This document shows positions 34,700-47,655 of a stretch of 64,000 bases of DNA, piece by piece. This stretch comes from Gerris lacustris. Its lineage: Eukaryota > Arthropoda > Insecta > Hemiptera > Gerridae. The DNA lies in contig OX578276.1 in assembly GCA_951217055.1 (NCBI GenBank), forward strand, positions 114,126,313 through 114,190,312. The letters run 5' to 3'. The notes under the pieces are model-generated. The model searched no databases. It was not told where the DNA came from and worked only from the letters and a program-made list of their open reading frames with translations. The position numbers were made by a program, and so were the translations under genes. Within the stretch, counting starts at the first letter, position 1. Each line of letters starts with the position of its first letter.

Positions 34700-35275
34700 C
34701 TGCCAATTAGTGTGGCACATAGCTTCCTCGCATCCTATCACGTACTTGATTGATTTTATACTTGTACAAGCCATTATTGCCTAATTTGTTTAATTGTTTT
34801 TCCAGTTTTTTTAATCTGTCAAAATTGTTTTTACATAAATTAAAGTATCAAATTAGCAAAAGTTAAAGAGCGCAAACCGTTCAAATTAATCTAGGGATAT
34901 CTGCGGGCTACTTTCGATAAACTATAAAAGTTTCATACAAATCTGATAAGTACTTTTGAAGCTATAGGTGTATGTTTGTGCGCATGTGGAAGAGAAACAA
35001 ATAAGCGCAGAATGTTGAAACTTACAATAATTTACAATGGGCTAATTATGACAAACCATCCAAATTTCATTAAAATCAAACATCCAGTTTTTGAGATAGG
35101 TTAGTTCGTAAAAATTGAACGACAGACTGACAGACAGACACGGAACCAAAAATGATCCCTGATGTCTGAAACGGATTTCTCTCTTGGAATTTTTGAAATC
35201 GGACCCCAAAATATTGTTCGTTCTTCAGAACGATCACATAGCTTCCCTTACCTTTGGTAAGCTCGGAAGCAATAA
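34700..35275 (+). repeat. Repeat B, near-full copy
   Basis: Reference copy of the commonest repeat here. One end is TGCCAATTAGTGTGGCACAT-AGCTTCCTCGC and the other CAGAACGATCACATAGCTTC ... GGTAAGCTCGGAAGCAA. Inside: AATCTGTCAAAATTG, AAAGAGCGCA, AGTACTTTTGAAGCTATAGG, CATGTGGAAGAGAAACAAAT, a GACAGACAGAC tract, and TCTGAAACGGATTTCT. There is no clear ORF and the ends are not simple inverted repeats, though both contain CATAGCTTCC. A non-autonomous element of unknown class (SINE- or MITE-like). Confidence 0.75.
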
Positions 35276-35859
35276 ATTGTAACTGCCTGATTCTAAATTA
35301 TTAATTTACACACATAAGTATTATTTTCAAATGTCTGTTTGGCACTTGGTCTGACTTAAGCAGGGAGCCAAGATAAATATTTGGTGTGATAAAAGTATGA
35401 AGTTTTGAAATATGGTTATTTTTTTACGCACTTAATTCATTATTATTTGAAACGTTCAATAAGGCGACATTCAGACCAAAAGAGATAATACAAACAATAT
35501 CCGTGGTAACTAATTTTAAGTTCTGACTACAGTTTAAAAACAAATTTAAGGATTTATAATTAGAGGTGGTTAGAGGTGGTGGAAAGTATTTTTGTGTGCT
35601 GAATCCGAATCTGAAGTCATAATTTCTCCTATACGTACAATTTTCCCGGAAAATGTGCTAAAAGTTCGGAAAAATTGAGTTTTTGGTAATTTTCGCCCAA
35701 TAAGATTTCGTAATAAAATTAATATTGGATGTTTAAATATCTTCAAACTATGGAGAACACGAATCTAAATTAAAAAAAAATCTGCTGACCTTACTTTTGT
35801 TTAAGAAAATTGAAAGATTTATGTGACCGAGGGCGGAGGGTTTACAAGAAACATTGGGT

Positions 35860-35881
35860 GGGGGGGGGGGGGGGGGGGGGG
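35860..35881 (+). repeat. G run of 22
   Basis: Uninterrupted G at 35860-35881, with AT-rich DNA on both sides. A 72-aa ORF passing through it is spurious. Confidence 0.9.
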
Positions 35882-36254
35882 AGGAGTACTAAAATTGTAT
35901 TTTTTACATCCTATTTTTTTATTATTATTATTTTATTTTTTTAGTATTTTTGAAGACAAATATATTATTATTAGTATTATTATTATTATTTTGATGAGTA
36001 GAAATTACATTGCAAACCATCGGTCACATAATATATTGTAATTTCTAGAATAATATGAGAAAAGTCATAAAACATTTGTTATAGTATATCAGAAAAAGTA
36101 ATAGAAATACTAAGACTCAATATGAGGAAAAATTTTTTATTTTTTTTTTATTTTTCAATTTTCTTAAAAAAATCAAGGTTAACAGTTTTTTTGTTTTTTT
36201 TTTACTTTAGATTCGGGTCCTTCATGTTTTGAAGATATTTAAACGTCCAATATT

Positions 36255-36860
36255 ATTTTGCTTCCGAGCTTACCGAAGGTAACGGAAGCTGTGTGATCGT
36301 TCTGAAGAACGAAAAATTTGTAGGTCTCCGATTTTAAAAATTCCATGACAGAAATACGTTTCAGATATCAGGGATCATTTTTGGTTCCCTGTCTATCTGT
36401 TGGTCTGTCGGTCGATCTGTCGTTCAATTTTTGCGAACCTACTTATCTTAAAAACTACACGTCCAATTTTAATGAAAGTTGGGGGTAGGTCATGAGTAGC
36501 CCATTGTTGGTCCCATATAAGTTTCAACTTTCTACGCTCATTTGTTTCTCTTCCAGATGCGCACAAACATACATTTATTTACACCTATACCTTCAAAAGT
36601 ACTGATTTGTATGGAACTTTTATATTTTCTCGAAAGTAGCCCGCAGATAGCCCCAGATTTCTTTAAACCGTCTGCGCTCTTTAACTTTTGCTTAATTGAT
36701 ACTTTAATTCAAGTAAAAAATCAAAAAAATTATGACAGATTAAAAAAACAGGAGAAACAATTAAACTGATTAGACAATAATTGCTTGTAAAAGCATAAAA
36801 TTAAAAGTACGTGATAGCATGCGAGGAAGCTATGTGCCACACCAATTGGCAGTCTTTTTT
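36255..36860 (-). repeat. Repeat B, near-full copy, inverted
   Basis: Starts TTGCTTCCGAGCTTACCGAA and ends GCGAGGAAGCTATGTGCCAC-ACCAATTGGCAG. It is the inverted equivalent of 34700-35275, about 1 kb away, so the two can form a large imperfect inverted pair. Confidence 0.75.
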
Positions 36861-37149
36861 TTATGAAATCTTATTGGGCGAAAAATTAGGTCGAATAACC
36901 CCAAAAACACAATTTTTTCGAACTTTAGGCGCATTTTCTGGGAAAACTGTACATATATAAGAAATTTTGATTTCAGATTCAGATTCTGATTCGGATTCTG
37001 CAACGTCGATAACATAATGACTAGATACATTTTTCTTGGGGCCCGAAAGTTCGTTAAATTTTGCAGAACAGAGTAATAGGGATACTAGGTTATAAATGAT
37101 AAGGGCAAATCTTACCTATATTTTAGTGAATAATAAATGTATTTATTTG

Positions 37150-37500
37150 TTTTTAGGATTCTGCACGAAGTACAAAAAGAAACCTTATATATCGCGTCTG
37201 TCTGTCTGTTCGTTGGCATGTTTTAATTCATAAAATACTATAGCTAGGAACATGAAATTCGGCACACAAGTGCAACTTGGCATTTGTGAACTGTGCACTT
37301 TTTGGAGTTTTCACACTTAATATTTCCAATATGGTGGGTGACTAAAAAGAAGTTGTGAGTCACCATGACATGTTACACATCAATTTAACGGTCTTGAAGT
37401 GTAGAAAAAGAATATGCATCTATTAAAATTTTGCACTTAAAAATTTTAATTTAATCCTTAAAAAACCGGTGATTATCACCTCACGTACTTACGTGAATCC
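37150..37500 (+). repeat. Repeat with GTCTGTCTGTC tract, AGGATTCTGCACGAA-type head
   Basis: TTTTTAGGATTCTGCACGAA, then CGCGTCTGTCTGTCTGTTCG, then CTAGGAACATGAAATTCGGC, then ATATGGTGGGTGACTAAAAA. Same layout as the repeat at 18640. Confidence 0.5.
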
Positions 37501-37719
37501 TTACTTGTTTTAATTATACGTATATGATGCTGTATTTATTTAAAAAAAATAATTCTTGCATACGAGTCTGCAAGACAGTGAGACATTTTCATGTTTTCGC
37601 TCTGTTTAACGCTCTCTTTTAAACTGCCGACATAAAATAAAATAAAATCGGTAATTTATTCAAGTAATTGATAAAAGTAGGTAGATGGAAGATAATTTTT
37701 ATTCTTATCTCCACACCGG

Positions 37720-37990
37720 CACTGCCGTGGCTTGATTACAAACGACTGAATTCGAGGCGCCGCGCCGGCCCGCCTTCTATGAATTGTTAATATGCCTTCA
37801 TACTAGGTAGGCCGAGAGGACTGAGAGTTGATGGCAACCTCCTGTACTTTCCTAACTCCCTTTCACACGTATAAATCTTTTCGACTTTCTTCGGCCCTAT
37901 GATGTGCGGTGGAGGGAGGCCCAACAGCTGGAGACAGATGTGCACACCTCCTATACCTTTCTAACTCCTTGATAAACCGGATAACGTTTT
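37720..37990 (-). repeat. GC-richer repeat, probably SINE-related
   Basis: GGCGGGCCGGCGCGGCG (minus strand, about 37755-37775) resembles the leader of the SINE at 28970. Downstream, two related units (CCTCCTGTACTTTCCTAACTCC and CCTCCTATACCTTTCTAACTCC) lie about 100 bp apart. The base composition differs sharply from the flanks. No protein or foldable tRNA seen. Confidence 0.4.
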
Positions 37991-38456
37991 TTAGCAACAT
38001 TTTTCGAGTTATGTAGCACAGCCTAAACATGAAAATGTCAAAACTTGTACCGTACATTTTCATAGTATTTGAATATTTATTTAATTTTGAGACTAGTTTT
38101 AGATGCGTTAATTACTCTCCTAAAATCCTAGAACATTATGTATTATTTATTAGTTTTTTCATCCTTATTGGGCTATAGAAATTGCGATTATACGACAATA
38201 GCTAGTAGTGGCTGAGTTATAGAGAATAGTTAATTCATGATTGGGGGATCATCAGCCGCTACAATGTCACGTTTCTCTATAACAAGGAGATTTAAATGTC
38301 ACGTACACAGACCATCCGGGTGTATGTGGTTTACGCATTAGGTTGAGTGTGGATTTGTTTTTTCTTGGATCTTTCGGTCAGCAAGGAATGTTGTTCATTA
38401 GTTCATTGTAGAAAAAAAACATTTAAATCGTTGAGATTAACACTTTTCTATTTAAT

Positions 38457-38997
38457 TTTTAATTATTTATGTTGATGGATGTCTTAGGTGTAATAATTAA
38501 CAATTATTCTCTTTCTTTCGTTAGAAGTTTCGACTCTTTATAGGGTCATCTTCTGTCACAGTTATTTAATTAATTTGAGGTGAAAATAATTGTGTGTTAA
38601 ATATAACTATCTCCATGAGAGAGGGTCTTAAAATTTTAAACTATAAATAAAAATATATAACAATAATTAACAATTGACGTCATATAACATTATAGAAACA
38701 TTAATTAAAAAGTATTTAGGGATTTCTGTTTTTAATGACAATAACCAAAAACTTTTTTAATTAATGTTATATGAAGTCAATTGTTAATTATTGTTATATA
38801 TTTTTATTTAAATTTTAACATTTCTTAAGAACCTTTCTCTTAGAGATAGTAATATTTTACACACAATTATTTTCACCACTAATTAATTAAATAACTGTAA
38901 CAGAAGATGACCATTATAAAGGGTCGTAATGTCTCATAATAGAAAGAAAATAATTGTTAACATAAATAATTCATCCTTCAACATAAATAATTAAAAA
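38457..38997. mobile_element. Foldback element Z, short form
   Basis: About 540 bp with long inverted arms centred near 38727. Left: ATTTATGTTGATGGATGTC ... GAAGTTTCGACTCTTTATAG ... GGTCATCTTCTG. Right: CAGAAGATGACCATTATAAA ... GGGTCGTAATGTC ... ATAAATAATTAA. Pairing continues almost to the centre (AACATTAATTAAAAAGT / ACTTTTTTAATTAATGTT). No ORF. Termini and the GACGTTTCGAC-type motif are shared with 59485-61081. Confidence 0.8.
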
Positions 38998-38999
38998 AA

Positions 39000-41690
39000 A
39001 AATAAAAAAGTAACATAACTTAGAACTGAAATCTTTATAGATAATTAATATATTTGTATAGATCTTGTATGCGCTAGTTGTCAGAAAACTTATATCAGGA
39101 GTTCTTATTTACTAGGGTTTCCTGGAATGAATCAATGTTTGTAACTTGTAGAATTGTGTGTTGTCCCAGATCGCACAAACTTAGAGAATAATTGGAACAA
39201 TGAAAACCGAATTTGACAAATTTTACCTGACTTGTTGCAGGGTGATATTATGTTACTTTTGGTATTATTATAACTATCACGTTTTCAATGGAAGATTTTA
39301 ATGATAATTCCTCATTAATTATTTTTTTCACAATTGAAAAACTTATTAAACTTAATTTTAGCCACAACTAAGATTCGTTTTTTTTGTACAGTTGGAGAAA
39401 TGGATTAAAACATTTTTATTCTCAAAATATGTTTTAAAGAGTGTTTATGTTTTCGTGAAGTACTATTAGTTTTTCATGGGAACCTTTTTATATGATTTCA
39501 TAGAGCTCTGCCTTAATTCAATTTCATTCACTGATGAGAACTTTCAACATAGTTTTACGGGTTGATGGAGGATTCAACATTGAGTAATTTCATTCAGTTA
39601 AAATAGGTCTATTTTTATAAGTAGGGCAGGTGAATCGTCAGCTGTTTCAAAGTGATATAATAATATATAATGTGATGTTGTTTGCGATGAAGTCGCGGCG
39701 TGGGAACTCTGATTGCTGGATTATAGAACGAATTTTCACTACAAGTTTTCACTCCCGATACATTATAATTAAAACAATGAAAACAATGTACATATTTTAG
39801 GTTGCTTCGCCGGATTCTTCTTTACATAACAGGTATCGGAAGTATTCAGGTTAATACTGACCACTCTAATTTCCTTGAAACTTCTTCCAGATATTCATTG
39901 TAAATTGGATTAATTAAAGCCACCTTGAAAGTAGATTATTTCTTTATAATATTATAATAATAAATTACATAATTAAATTTTACAATAATATTTTTTTTTT
40001 CAACATTTTTATAATAATTTCATGTGTAATCAATACTAAATTACTAGATCATATGAATAATTAAATAAACAGCTTTCACTTATCGGAGGAAACTTATTAT
40101 TATGCTAATAATATATTATGCTAGAGTTCCACATTCATGGTCAATTCTAGAAGAAACGTTCATGCAAACTTTGAAAGAATTCCTTGAAATAATTGTTCGA
40201 TGTAATAAAAGACATTTGGACAAATATAAGACCTAATAAAGGACCAGCAGGTAAAAAAGACCTAATGTCTCCTTGATTAAGCAAGTCTTCTTTTTACTGT
40301 CACTTATTTTTAGTTATTTTAAGTGCCTAAAAATGGGGAGAGGGTGGAGTACTTACAGTTCAGTATTTGTTTTTTTTTAAAGTTGTAATCTAAAATAAAT
40401 TTTGGAAGAAGTGTGAATAACTTAGGGGGGGGGGGGGGGGGGGGGGAGTTATTCTTATTGTCAGTCGAAGATCATGAATAAATTAAAAATGTTTAAATTT
40501 TGAATGACTTCTTATTCCCATTAAGAAGCTCCAAAAGTCAATAGCACCTCTTTATGCACGATGTAAGGAAGAGGTGAAATGAAAGTACCATTCTTTTGAA
40601 CGCATTATCTAACTGCTCTCTCAGCTATGTAGAAACAGCTGCTAAAACTAATTGTGGTCTAATCGCTATCATTAATCAACCTAATCCCTATAATTTTTTA
40701 ATTTCATTCCCACTATTTGATCATTCCCGACTATTTTAGTCAGTAATAGCGACACTCATTAATAATTAAATGCAGATGGAATGTATCACGTCCCTCTAAC
40801 GCGTATAATAATTCGTTATTTGAAAGGGTTAAGAGAAATAAGATGTTAATTATAATACCAACCTTTTAGTTTTATAATTCAAATTATTTTTATTTAAGCA
40901 ATAAAGTTTATGAAAATAAGAATGCATTTTGCAGGAGAAATCACAACCGTAATACTGCTTGCATTCAATTCAAGTAATTTTATTAAACCTATTATTTTAC
41001 ACTTCCTCGTAATAAGAAAGTAGAAGTTTTGTATTGTGGTTGCTGAATATCTCTCAGGAATCTAGTCTTCTTGTATAGTGTAACTGCTACAGGTATTTTA
41101 ATTTTTACTTAATATCTGTGCAAGTTCTCATATACTTGTACTTCTTAGAATCTACATTATCTCTAATTAAGATCACTTACTATTACGGTGTGAATTGTAA
41201 GTGAATTGTAAAAGGTTCAATGTGAACATCAAACAGTAACAGACATATAAATTAAGTAATGTGCATAATGTAATATAAATATGTTTATAGCTATGTTATT
41301 GAGTACATAATAAAGAAGTCCCGAAAATAGAACATACTTTTATTACATAGATATTATATATTCATTTATGTAAAAACTGTCCGATACAATTTGTACTAAA
41401 CATTCTCAAATGCATAATTCCTTCGTCTAGAGATTTCTATATTAGTTGTTTCGGCTTTTCATGGTTATACGTTGAATTTATTTATTTATTCTTTTACTGT
41501 CGAAATTTATCATAAAAATAATATCTCCCTGTCGGAGAATCGAACCTCTTTGACTTTTGCAAGTAAATGTATTTTTATCAATATTTCGGATCTTTTGATC
41601 TTCTCCGTGAGAAGACTTATACTCGTATTTTTGGACTATATTTAAAAATGGTTTTATTCAATATAGTTAGAACCATTTAAGAGATACTTT
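39000..41690. other. Intergenic, no gene seen
   Basis: AT-rich DNA with one G run of 22 at 40425-40446. No ORF of protein-like composition and no recognised repeat. Confidence 0.45.
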
Positions 41691-41910
41691 ATGAGAGGTA
41701 GCGCCCCTACAAATTTAGAGTTAAAATTAATTTCTCGATTGCCCGCCACACTCTAAATTGGGCCAGTAGTTTAGGATCTACGCACAGATTACATACAGAC
41801 AGATATTTATTAATAACCATATTTATGGACTCCAAAGATAAAATCGATGTTTCCTGCCTCACAATACTTTCTCTATATACACTACATATATGAGAAAGTG
41901 TAAAGGTGGA
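41690..41910 (-). repeat. Repeat D copy, inverted
   Basis: On the minus strand it starts ACTTTCTCATATATGTAGTG ... GAGAAAGTATTGTGAGG, then TCTGTCTGTATG, GATCCTAAACTACTGGCCCA and GGGGCGCTACC, paralleling 10203-10650. Confidence 0.55.
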
Positions 41911-41924
41911 TAAATATAAAACAC

Positions 41925-42200
41925 GATATTACTTATTCCAATAAAATAAAATTATTACAATTATTTATCATTCTTATACATAATCGTCGTTAAATGTGAT
42001 TAATTGGTTAACATTTTCTCAATCTTTCTTTATCAATATTCATCTTAAGACCCTTGGAAAACGTGAACGTTTTCCTGTAGTATCCGTGGACCATTAAAAG
42101 TTGAAATTAGTAAACTGGATAAATATTTATATATAGAATAACCTATTAAGAAAAAAACAAACATTTTCAATGGCAATTATAGAATATAAATAATAGTAAT
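41925..42200 (+). repeat. 280-bp direct duplication, left copy
   Basis: From CGATATTACTTATTCC through CATAATCGTCGTTAAATGTG, CTTGGAAAACGTGAACGTTT and GTATCCGTGGACC to CATTTTCAATGGCAATTA. The same run occurs at 42625-42902 with a few per cent difference. SINE E sits between the two copies. Confidence 0.85.
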
Positions 42201-42211
42201 TCAATTTTTAA

Positions 42212-42610
42212 GTTTTTGCGGTAGTATTTACGGAACGTTTAAATTTTAATTTAAATCAAATTATAATTACTATTTACAAGGGGAGAAAGACAGAGAAAAA
42301 TATACTTCATCGCCGGGATTTGAACCACGGACCTCCCAATATTTCCAGTACAGATGCTCTAGCCAGTTAAGCTACACTGAAGAATAATTTCCTCTGTCAA
42401 TAACGATACCTATTCCTGAATTAAGCTTTCAGATGTTTCTACAAGTCTAGAAGTCAACATTAACGACAATAGGACTAGACCGAGAAATAACGCTTGTAAT
42501 TATAAAATACCCAATTAGTACCAGTACATAATAGGTCCATCAATGAGAAATTCAATTTTTTAGTTTTTGGTAGTATTCCTACTACGGAATGTTTAAATTT
42601 TAATATAAAT
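42212..42610 (-). repeat. SINE E, tRNA-derived, copy 1
   Basis: The minus strand has a tRNA-like head at 42306-42382: TTCAGTGTAGCTTAACTGGC (A box region), then GGTCCGTGGTTCAAATCCCG (B box), with 5' TTCAGTG and 3' CGATGAA able to pair in most acceptor positions. The body follows: TCTCTGTCTTTCTCCCC, TAATTATAATTTGATTTAAA, then CCGTAAATACTACC. A second tail fragment is at 42540-42610. Not a functional tRNA gene: D and T arms are imperfect and the copy is embedded in a repeat. Confidence 0.7.
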
Positions 42611-42624
42611 CAAATTATACTAAA

Positions 42625-42902
42625 ATATGATATTACTTATTCCTATAAAATAAAATTATAACAATTATTTATCATTCTTATACATAATCGTCGTTAAATG
42701 TGAGTAATTGGTTAACATTTTCTCAATCTTTCTTTATCAATATTTATCTTAAGTCCTTTGGAAAACGTGAACGTTTTCCTATAGTATCCGTGGACCATAA
42801 AAGTTGAAATTAGTAAACTGGATAAATAATAGTTATACGAGATAGAATAACCTGTTAAGAAAAAAAACATTTTCAATGGAAATTAGAATATAAAAATAGT
42901 GT
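42625..42902 (+). repeat. 280-bp direct duplication, right copy
   Basis: Partner of 41925-42200; it carries small indels (for example GATAAATAATAGTTATACGA in place of GATAAATATTTATATATAGA). Confidence 0.85.
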
Positions 42903-43465
42903 AAGCAAATCTGGAGGCTATTTGGAAGTACTATAAATTTTGGTCCTTACGACACCACGGGATAAATCTGTTTGCATGGAAAGATCAAAGCTTTATTGTA
43001 CATAAACTTAAACATACTTTTGTTCGAAAATGGATGGTAGTTATTGCTTTGACAGTAATTTTTAACATTCCACGGTGGTTTTTATTATCTTACATACCAA
43101 GATTTATAATAAATACTTACCGATCCACGACTTGCTTCAAATTGTTTAATTTTCCACTAACCTAATACCAAACTTCTTCAAGGTTAGGTATGTTAGACCT
43201 GTAACACATTCATGCCTTACCTGGTCGTTTTGCTTTAGTTTGTCGTGATATATGTGTGTTAGCTCAGAGGCTCATTAGTTTTTATGTTCTTAATGTTGTA
43301 CATTTTATTATTTACATAAAGAGGTAGAGAAATAGAGTTTTATTTTTAAATGGCGGTCGGTTTCCGTGGAGCCTAAACTATTGATCTAATTGGGATTTGG
43401 TAACATAACATGGTGCACATTTACATGGTGTTACCATAAAATTTATTTGATGATTTACTATTTTC

Positions 43466-43935
43466 TTGGGAGCCAGGGTAACCGAGCGTCTTAAGGCGCT
43501 CGCTCAGCTATCACTAAGTCGAGGCAACTCGAGGTCGTGGGTTCGATCCCGTGCCATGATACTCTGAATTGTATCTATGAATCGCGGACGGTGCAGGGCG
43601 AGGGACACCCTTTAAGGGGACTCTTCCCCCACTCTTTGATGTGGGTCCGATCCGTTTCATGATGATGTAATTTGCATCTATGGTTCGAGGACGGAGCAGG
43701 GCGAGGGACTCCCTTTATGGGGACTCTTCCCCCACGCTTTGACGCACGCTTATATAGCTTACTAATGACCACACCATACTCGCTTCGGCGGTACAATGTA
43801 CAAATGTATGATGTGTGAAGTAGCTGGAACTCTCCACCACGGGGCGTAAAAAGGGCCCAAATGATGGCCTAATTGCAAGGTTCGAACAAGTGGTTCGTCC
43901 TACCCGTTCAAGTAGGAAGTACTAGACTACTACAA
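43466..43935 (+). repeat. SINE F, tRNA-Leu-like head, copy 2
   Basis: The head at 43471-43553 is tRNA-Leu-like: GGGTAACCGAGCGTCTTAAGG (A box), a variable arm, then GGTCGTGGGTTCGATCCCGT (B box). The body has a two-unit tandem repeat (43575-43742; GGACGG-GCAGGGCGAGGGAC ... GGGGACTCTTCCCCCAC), then the segment shared with 14280-14400 and a CTA/ACT trinucleotide tail (43922-43955). This copy is better preserved than the one at 14130. Confidence 0.75.
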
Positions 43936-44494
43936 CTACTACTACTACTACTATTTTCTTTATTGTGATAGTAGATCATTGATTTTAAATTATTCACGAT
44001 TCAAAAATTGAAAATATAATTAAAAAATTATATAAAAAACATCCAATTCGAAAATAATTCCTACAAAATGTTTTTTGTTTTAATGACCTTATTTGTGACT
44101 CAATATGAATATCCTATAGGTTTTAATATGACTATCCCTCGCCGGAACTGTGAAAAAGAAATTAGGGGTGAAAATGTCTCCCAAAAGGGATGTTTGAGCG
44201 ATTATTCACTTATATCTCCTAAACTTTAATATAAGTTTTAGGTTATAGTTTAAGGCTTTAAATATAAGTAGTAGAGCAATAAATTTTGCGTCGAATGAGA
44301 CCAAGAGTAAATATTTTGAACTATATACTAAACTAAACTTGGTCAAGGTTGGACCAATTTCCAACATCAGTGAAATTGGTTGGTTTCAACTTCAGATTTT
44401 AGAAAGATCTTCAAAAATAATCAATCGATCAATTGGTCCAATTGCTAAAATCAATTTAAATGGATGATCCAACTTCAGGTACATGTAAAAGTGG

Positions 44495-44700
44495 GTCAGA
44501 AACTGGTGAGTAATAATATGCTGTAATCATAGATGGTGTGACTGAGAATGACCAATAAATCCGTATCCTCGCCGACTACTGCAACCTTCTCAAGACTCTC
44601 GGTGACTTCGATGGCAAGAACGACGATCATATTATTATGGTCAGCATCCTCGCAAGCTTGCTTGACTGAAATGTGTTCACTTTCCAACCTCTTAGTAATT
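44495..44700 (-). pseudogene. Fragment of the same repeat-associated insect protein family
   Basis: A minus-strand open frame reads ESEHISVKQACEDADHN, then VVLAIEVTESLEKVAVVGED and TDLLVILSHT. The ACEDAD...VVGEDTDLLVIL arrangement is one I recall from the high-copy uncharacterised arthropod proteins that also carry the Cys-rich tail seen at 30905-31137; the paired acidic motifs suggest a nuclease-like fold, which is inference. About 63 residues remain between degraded flanks. Confidence 0.5.
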
Positions 44701-46500
44701 TAAAAGGAAGTGCTCTTGAGTTCATCGAAACGAACGTTGGCAATTGACAGTTGGTCTATTAGGTCCATTTATATATTTTTTTTAAATATTTTCTAAACCT
44801 AAAGTTGAAACCATCTTTTTTCCTTGATGCTGAAAATTAGTCCAACTTTTACCTACTATATCTTGGTAGCGCGTGGTGCTCTTGGTTTCATTGGACGCGG
44901 AATATATGTGCAAGGATATTTGCGTTTTGCGTTGACCTTTGTGATTATAGTTTGTGACCTTAGTTGGTAAAATTATAATTTATAGTAAATGTAGCTACCA
45001 GTTAAATCTTTCCCGTTAAGTGATGTGGAGGCTGTGACGGAATTCTGTCTTAGAATTTTCAATCTTCGTATGCGTTGCTCCTAAGGAAGAGGAATACCAC
45101 ACTTCCGGGAAGTAATGCTGAAAAGAATAATTCTTGTACCTAGTGGTTTTGGAGAGGCACCTATAAACTGTGTTGTATATTTTTATTGCTTGGATCCGGA
45201 TTCGAGACCAGCAAATTTTTCACCTGCGTTAAACAACAACTTGTTCTTCAGAATAATTATTATTGCTTTGCACTCGAAATAATTTAATTTGAAAGATACG
45301 TTTCCTTTTTTTTAAAGATTCTTATAGATATGTAATTTATTATGTTTTGAAAATAATTACTATATAACTTTGTATAAAGTTAGATAACGACTATGGAATC
45401 TATTTGTCTTTATTTATTTCTTCTCTAATTTCTTTATTTTTAAGCCAATTTCTTTTTAGGTTTCTCATGTAGGATAACATTTCAGTAAAATAAGGTAGCC
45501 ATTTTATTTATTACATTTATTAAAAAAGCCTAACATTATTTATAAAATTCTACTTTTATAAATTACTTCTACTAGTGTAACTGTTTTTTGGTTAGATTGG
45601 TATAATTTATCATGGCATTTTTGAAAAAAATTAGGGAGTAAATTTGTGGCTCTTCTATAAAACTGCAATATAAAATAACTTAGAAACAGGTAACACAAAT
45701 AACAACAGGTTATAGTTTTAGTTAAAAGTTTATTAAATAACTCGAACTCATCGTGATTTTCTTGAAGATACTCGAACTTCAGTAATATCGTGGTAACTTT
45801 TATTTTAAAAAATATTAGTAGTATTTGCATCTATTGTCTATTGTATTCTCACAATAAAATAAATAAATAAAATTATATTATGTAAAGGTATACAACGAAT
45901 TATGTGTATAGCAACTGTTATCCTAATTATAGCCTACGAAGCGTGAGACTATCATATTATAATTTAAGAGTAAGGTAAAATAAATCATAATTGATCTGAA
46001 AGAAATGGACATCTATATTGATGTGTGGGATCATTTTTAATAAATAATTCTTCTTGTTTTTTTTTTTAAGTACTGTTACTGCTTTAATGGTAGGCAATTC
46101 CATTTGAGATATTTCTTCATTGAATAATTGAATGGTATATATATTTATATACATATACACACAAACACTCACAATACATTGGCAGGAAGAGGAGAAGGAA
46201 ACAAATAATAAATGTATACTTTTTATACTTTTACTACTTGTACATCGCTATGTACAACTAGAGCATTTTACGTTTAAGTAAGTATAGTATTGGCCACAAA
46301 GTATTGGTGACAAAAAGAGGTAGAAGCTCTAAAAGTCACTTATATAAATAGACTAAATAGATGGAAATGGCAAACAAATAAAATATTTTGGAAAGTTAAG
46401 GTAAATTAATTAAATGATAATAAAAACAACATTGAATCAAACTTACTCATCCCCGAGGGTGAGAGACTTAAATAAAAACAATTTCAACTTCTAATTTAAC
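44700..46500. other. Intergenic, no gene seen
   Basis: AT-rich. A 96-codon minus-strand ORF (45540-45830) has AT-driven Leu/Ile/Phe/Lys composition with no signal or domain and is not called. Confidence 0.45.
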
Positions 46501-46509
46501 AAAAACTTT

Positions 46510-46935
46510 TTTTTCTTTTCAAAAAGTTTTTGGTAGTATTCATACTACGGAACGTTTAAATTTTAATTTAAATCAAATTATAATTACTATTTACAAAGGG
46601 AGACAGACAGAGAAAAATAGACTTCAGCACTGAGACTCAAACCACGGACCTCCCCCTCATTTCCAGAGTGCGGGAGCTCTTACCAATTAAGCTACACTGA
46701 AGAATAATTTCCTCTTACGATATCGATACCTAATCCCGAATTAAGCTTTCAAATTTATTCTACAAGTCTTAAGAAGTCAACAAACGACAATAGAACTAGA
46801 CTGAGAAATACGCTTGTAATTATAAAGTACTCAATTAGTATTTGTACTTAGTACAATCAATTAGAAATTTAATTTTTATAAGTTTTTGGTAGTATTCATA
46901 CTACGGAACGTTTAAATTGTAATTTAAATTAAATT
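46510..46935 (-). repeat. SINE E, copy 2 with extra tail
   Basis: The tRNA-like head on the minus strand at 46623-46701 has TAGCTTAATTGGTAAGAGCT (A box) and GGTCCGTGGTTTGAGTCTC (B box). Tail sequence lies to its left (46515-46615), and another tail copy at 46870-46935. Confidence 0.7.
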
Positions 46936-47075
46936 ATAATTACTATTTACAAAGGGAGACAGACATTTTCATGGGAATGAGGGGGAGGTCCGTGGTTCGA
47001 GTCCCGGCGCTGAAGTCTATTTTTATCTGTCTGTCTCCCTTTGTAAATAGTAATTATAATTTGATATAAATTAAA
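46936..47075 (+). repeat. SINE E, inverted partial copy
   Basis: GGAGGTCCGTGGTTCGAGTC (B box half of the head), then CGGCGCTGAAGTCTATTTTT and TCTGTCTGTCTCCCTTTGTA. It faces the copy at 46510, giving a head-to-head inverted pair. Confidence 0.65.
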
Positions 47076-47655
47076 ACAATAACCATCTATAAAACTCAAG
47101 GAATATAACAAAACTCTATCAAAATAATTTCTTTTTTGTTTTAAATAAAAACTTTATTATTATAAAAATACTTATGCATTATGCTTGCATTCCAACTACT
47201 CTTTTTACTTACTTACTTACTTTTTACTTTTTCCAATATTTCTAACCTCAAGGAGATGCAGGAAAAGCAAATGCATGAGGAATATTACAGAAGGCGTTTT
47301 CCGAAGTAAATGGAAAAAAGTTAGTGTAGTATGTATTTTTATGTAGTATTATCATTTAACAGCGTTTTTCTTGCACTTTTCGGAAAAATCTCATTTTCAT
47401 ATTTTAAATCCTATTTCTTCTAACACCTATTGAACTCATTCACTCAAATATGGAAGTTAAATTGATTGTATTTGAATTTTTTCTTTAATATTTTCAGTTC
47501 AATTAATTACAACAAAGCTATTTCATCTTTTAAATCAGTCTTATACCTTTAAAGCAGTTCCTTGCATACACTGTTAGTGAATAATCTAAGATTGTATAAT
47601 TTCTTTTGGTATAATGTAATATTATTGTAAACAAGCATGTATTAGAAAAATATTA

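Noticed and set aside
42306..42382. Functional tRNA gene on the minus strand
   Set aside because: The acceptor stem pairs moderately but the T arm is mismatched, and the same head recurs with a fixed tail at 46623, showing it is a SINE.
43471..43553. Functional tRNA-Leu gene
   Set aside because: A and B boxes are present, but the acceptor and anticodon arms do not fold properly and the sequence continues into a SINE body found again at 14130.
45540..45830. 96-codon minus-strand ORF
   Set aside because: Composition typical of random AT-rich DNA; no signal peptide, splice sites, domain or promoter nearby.
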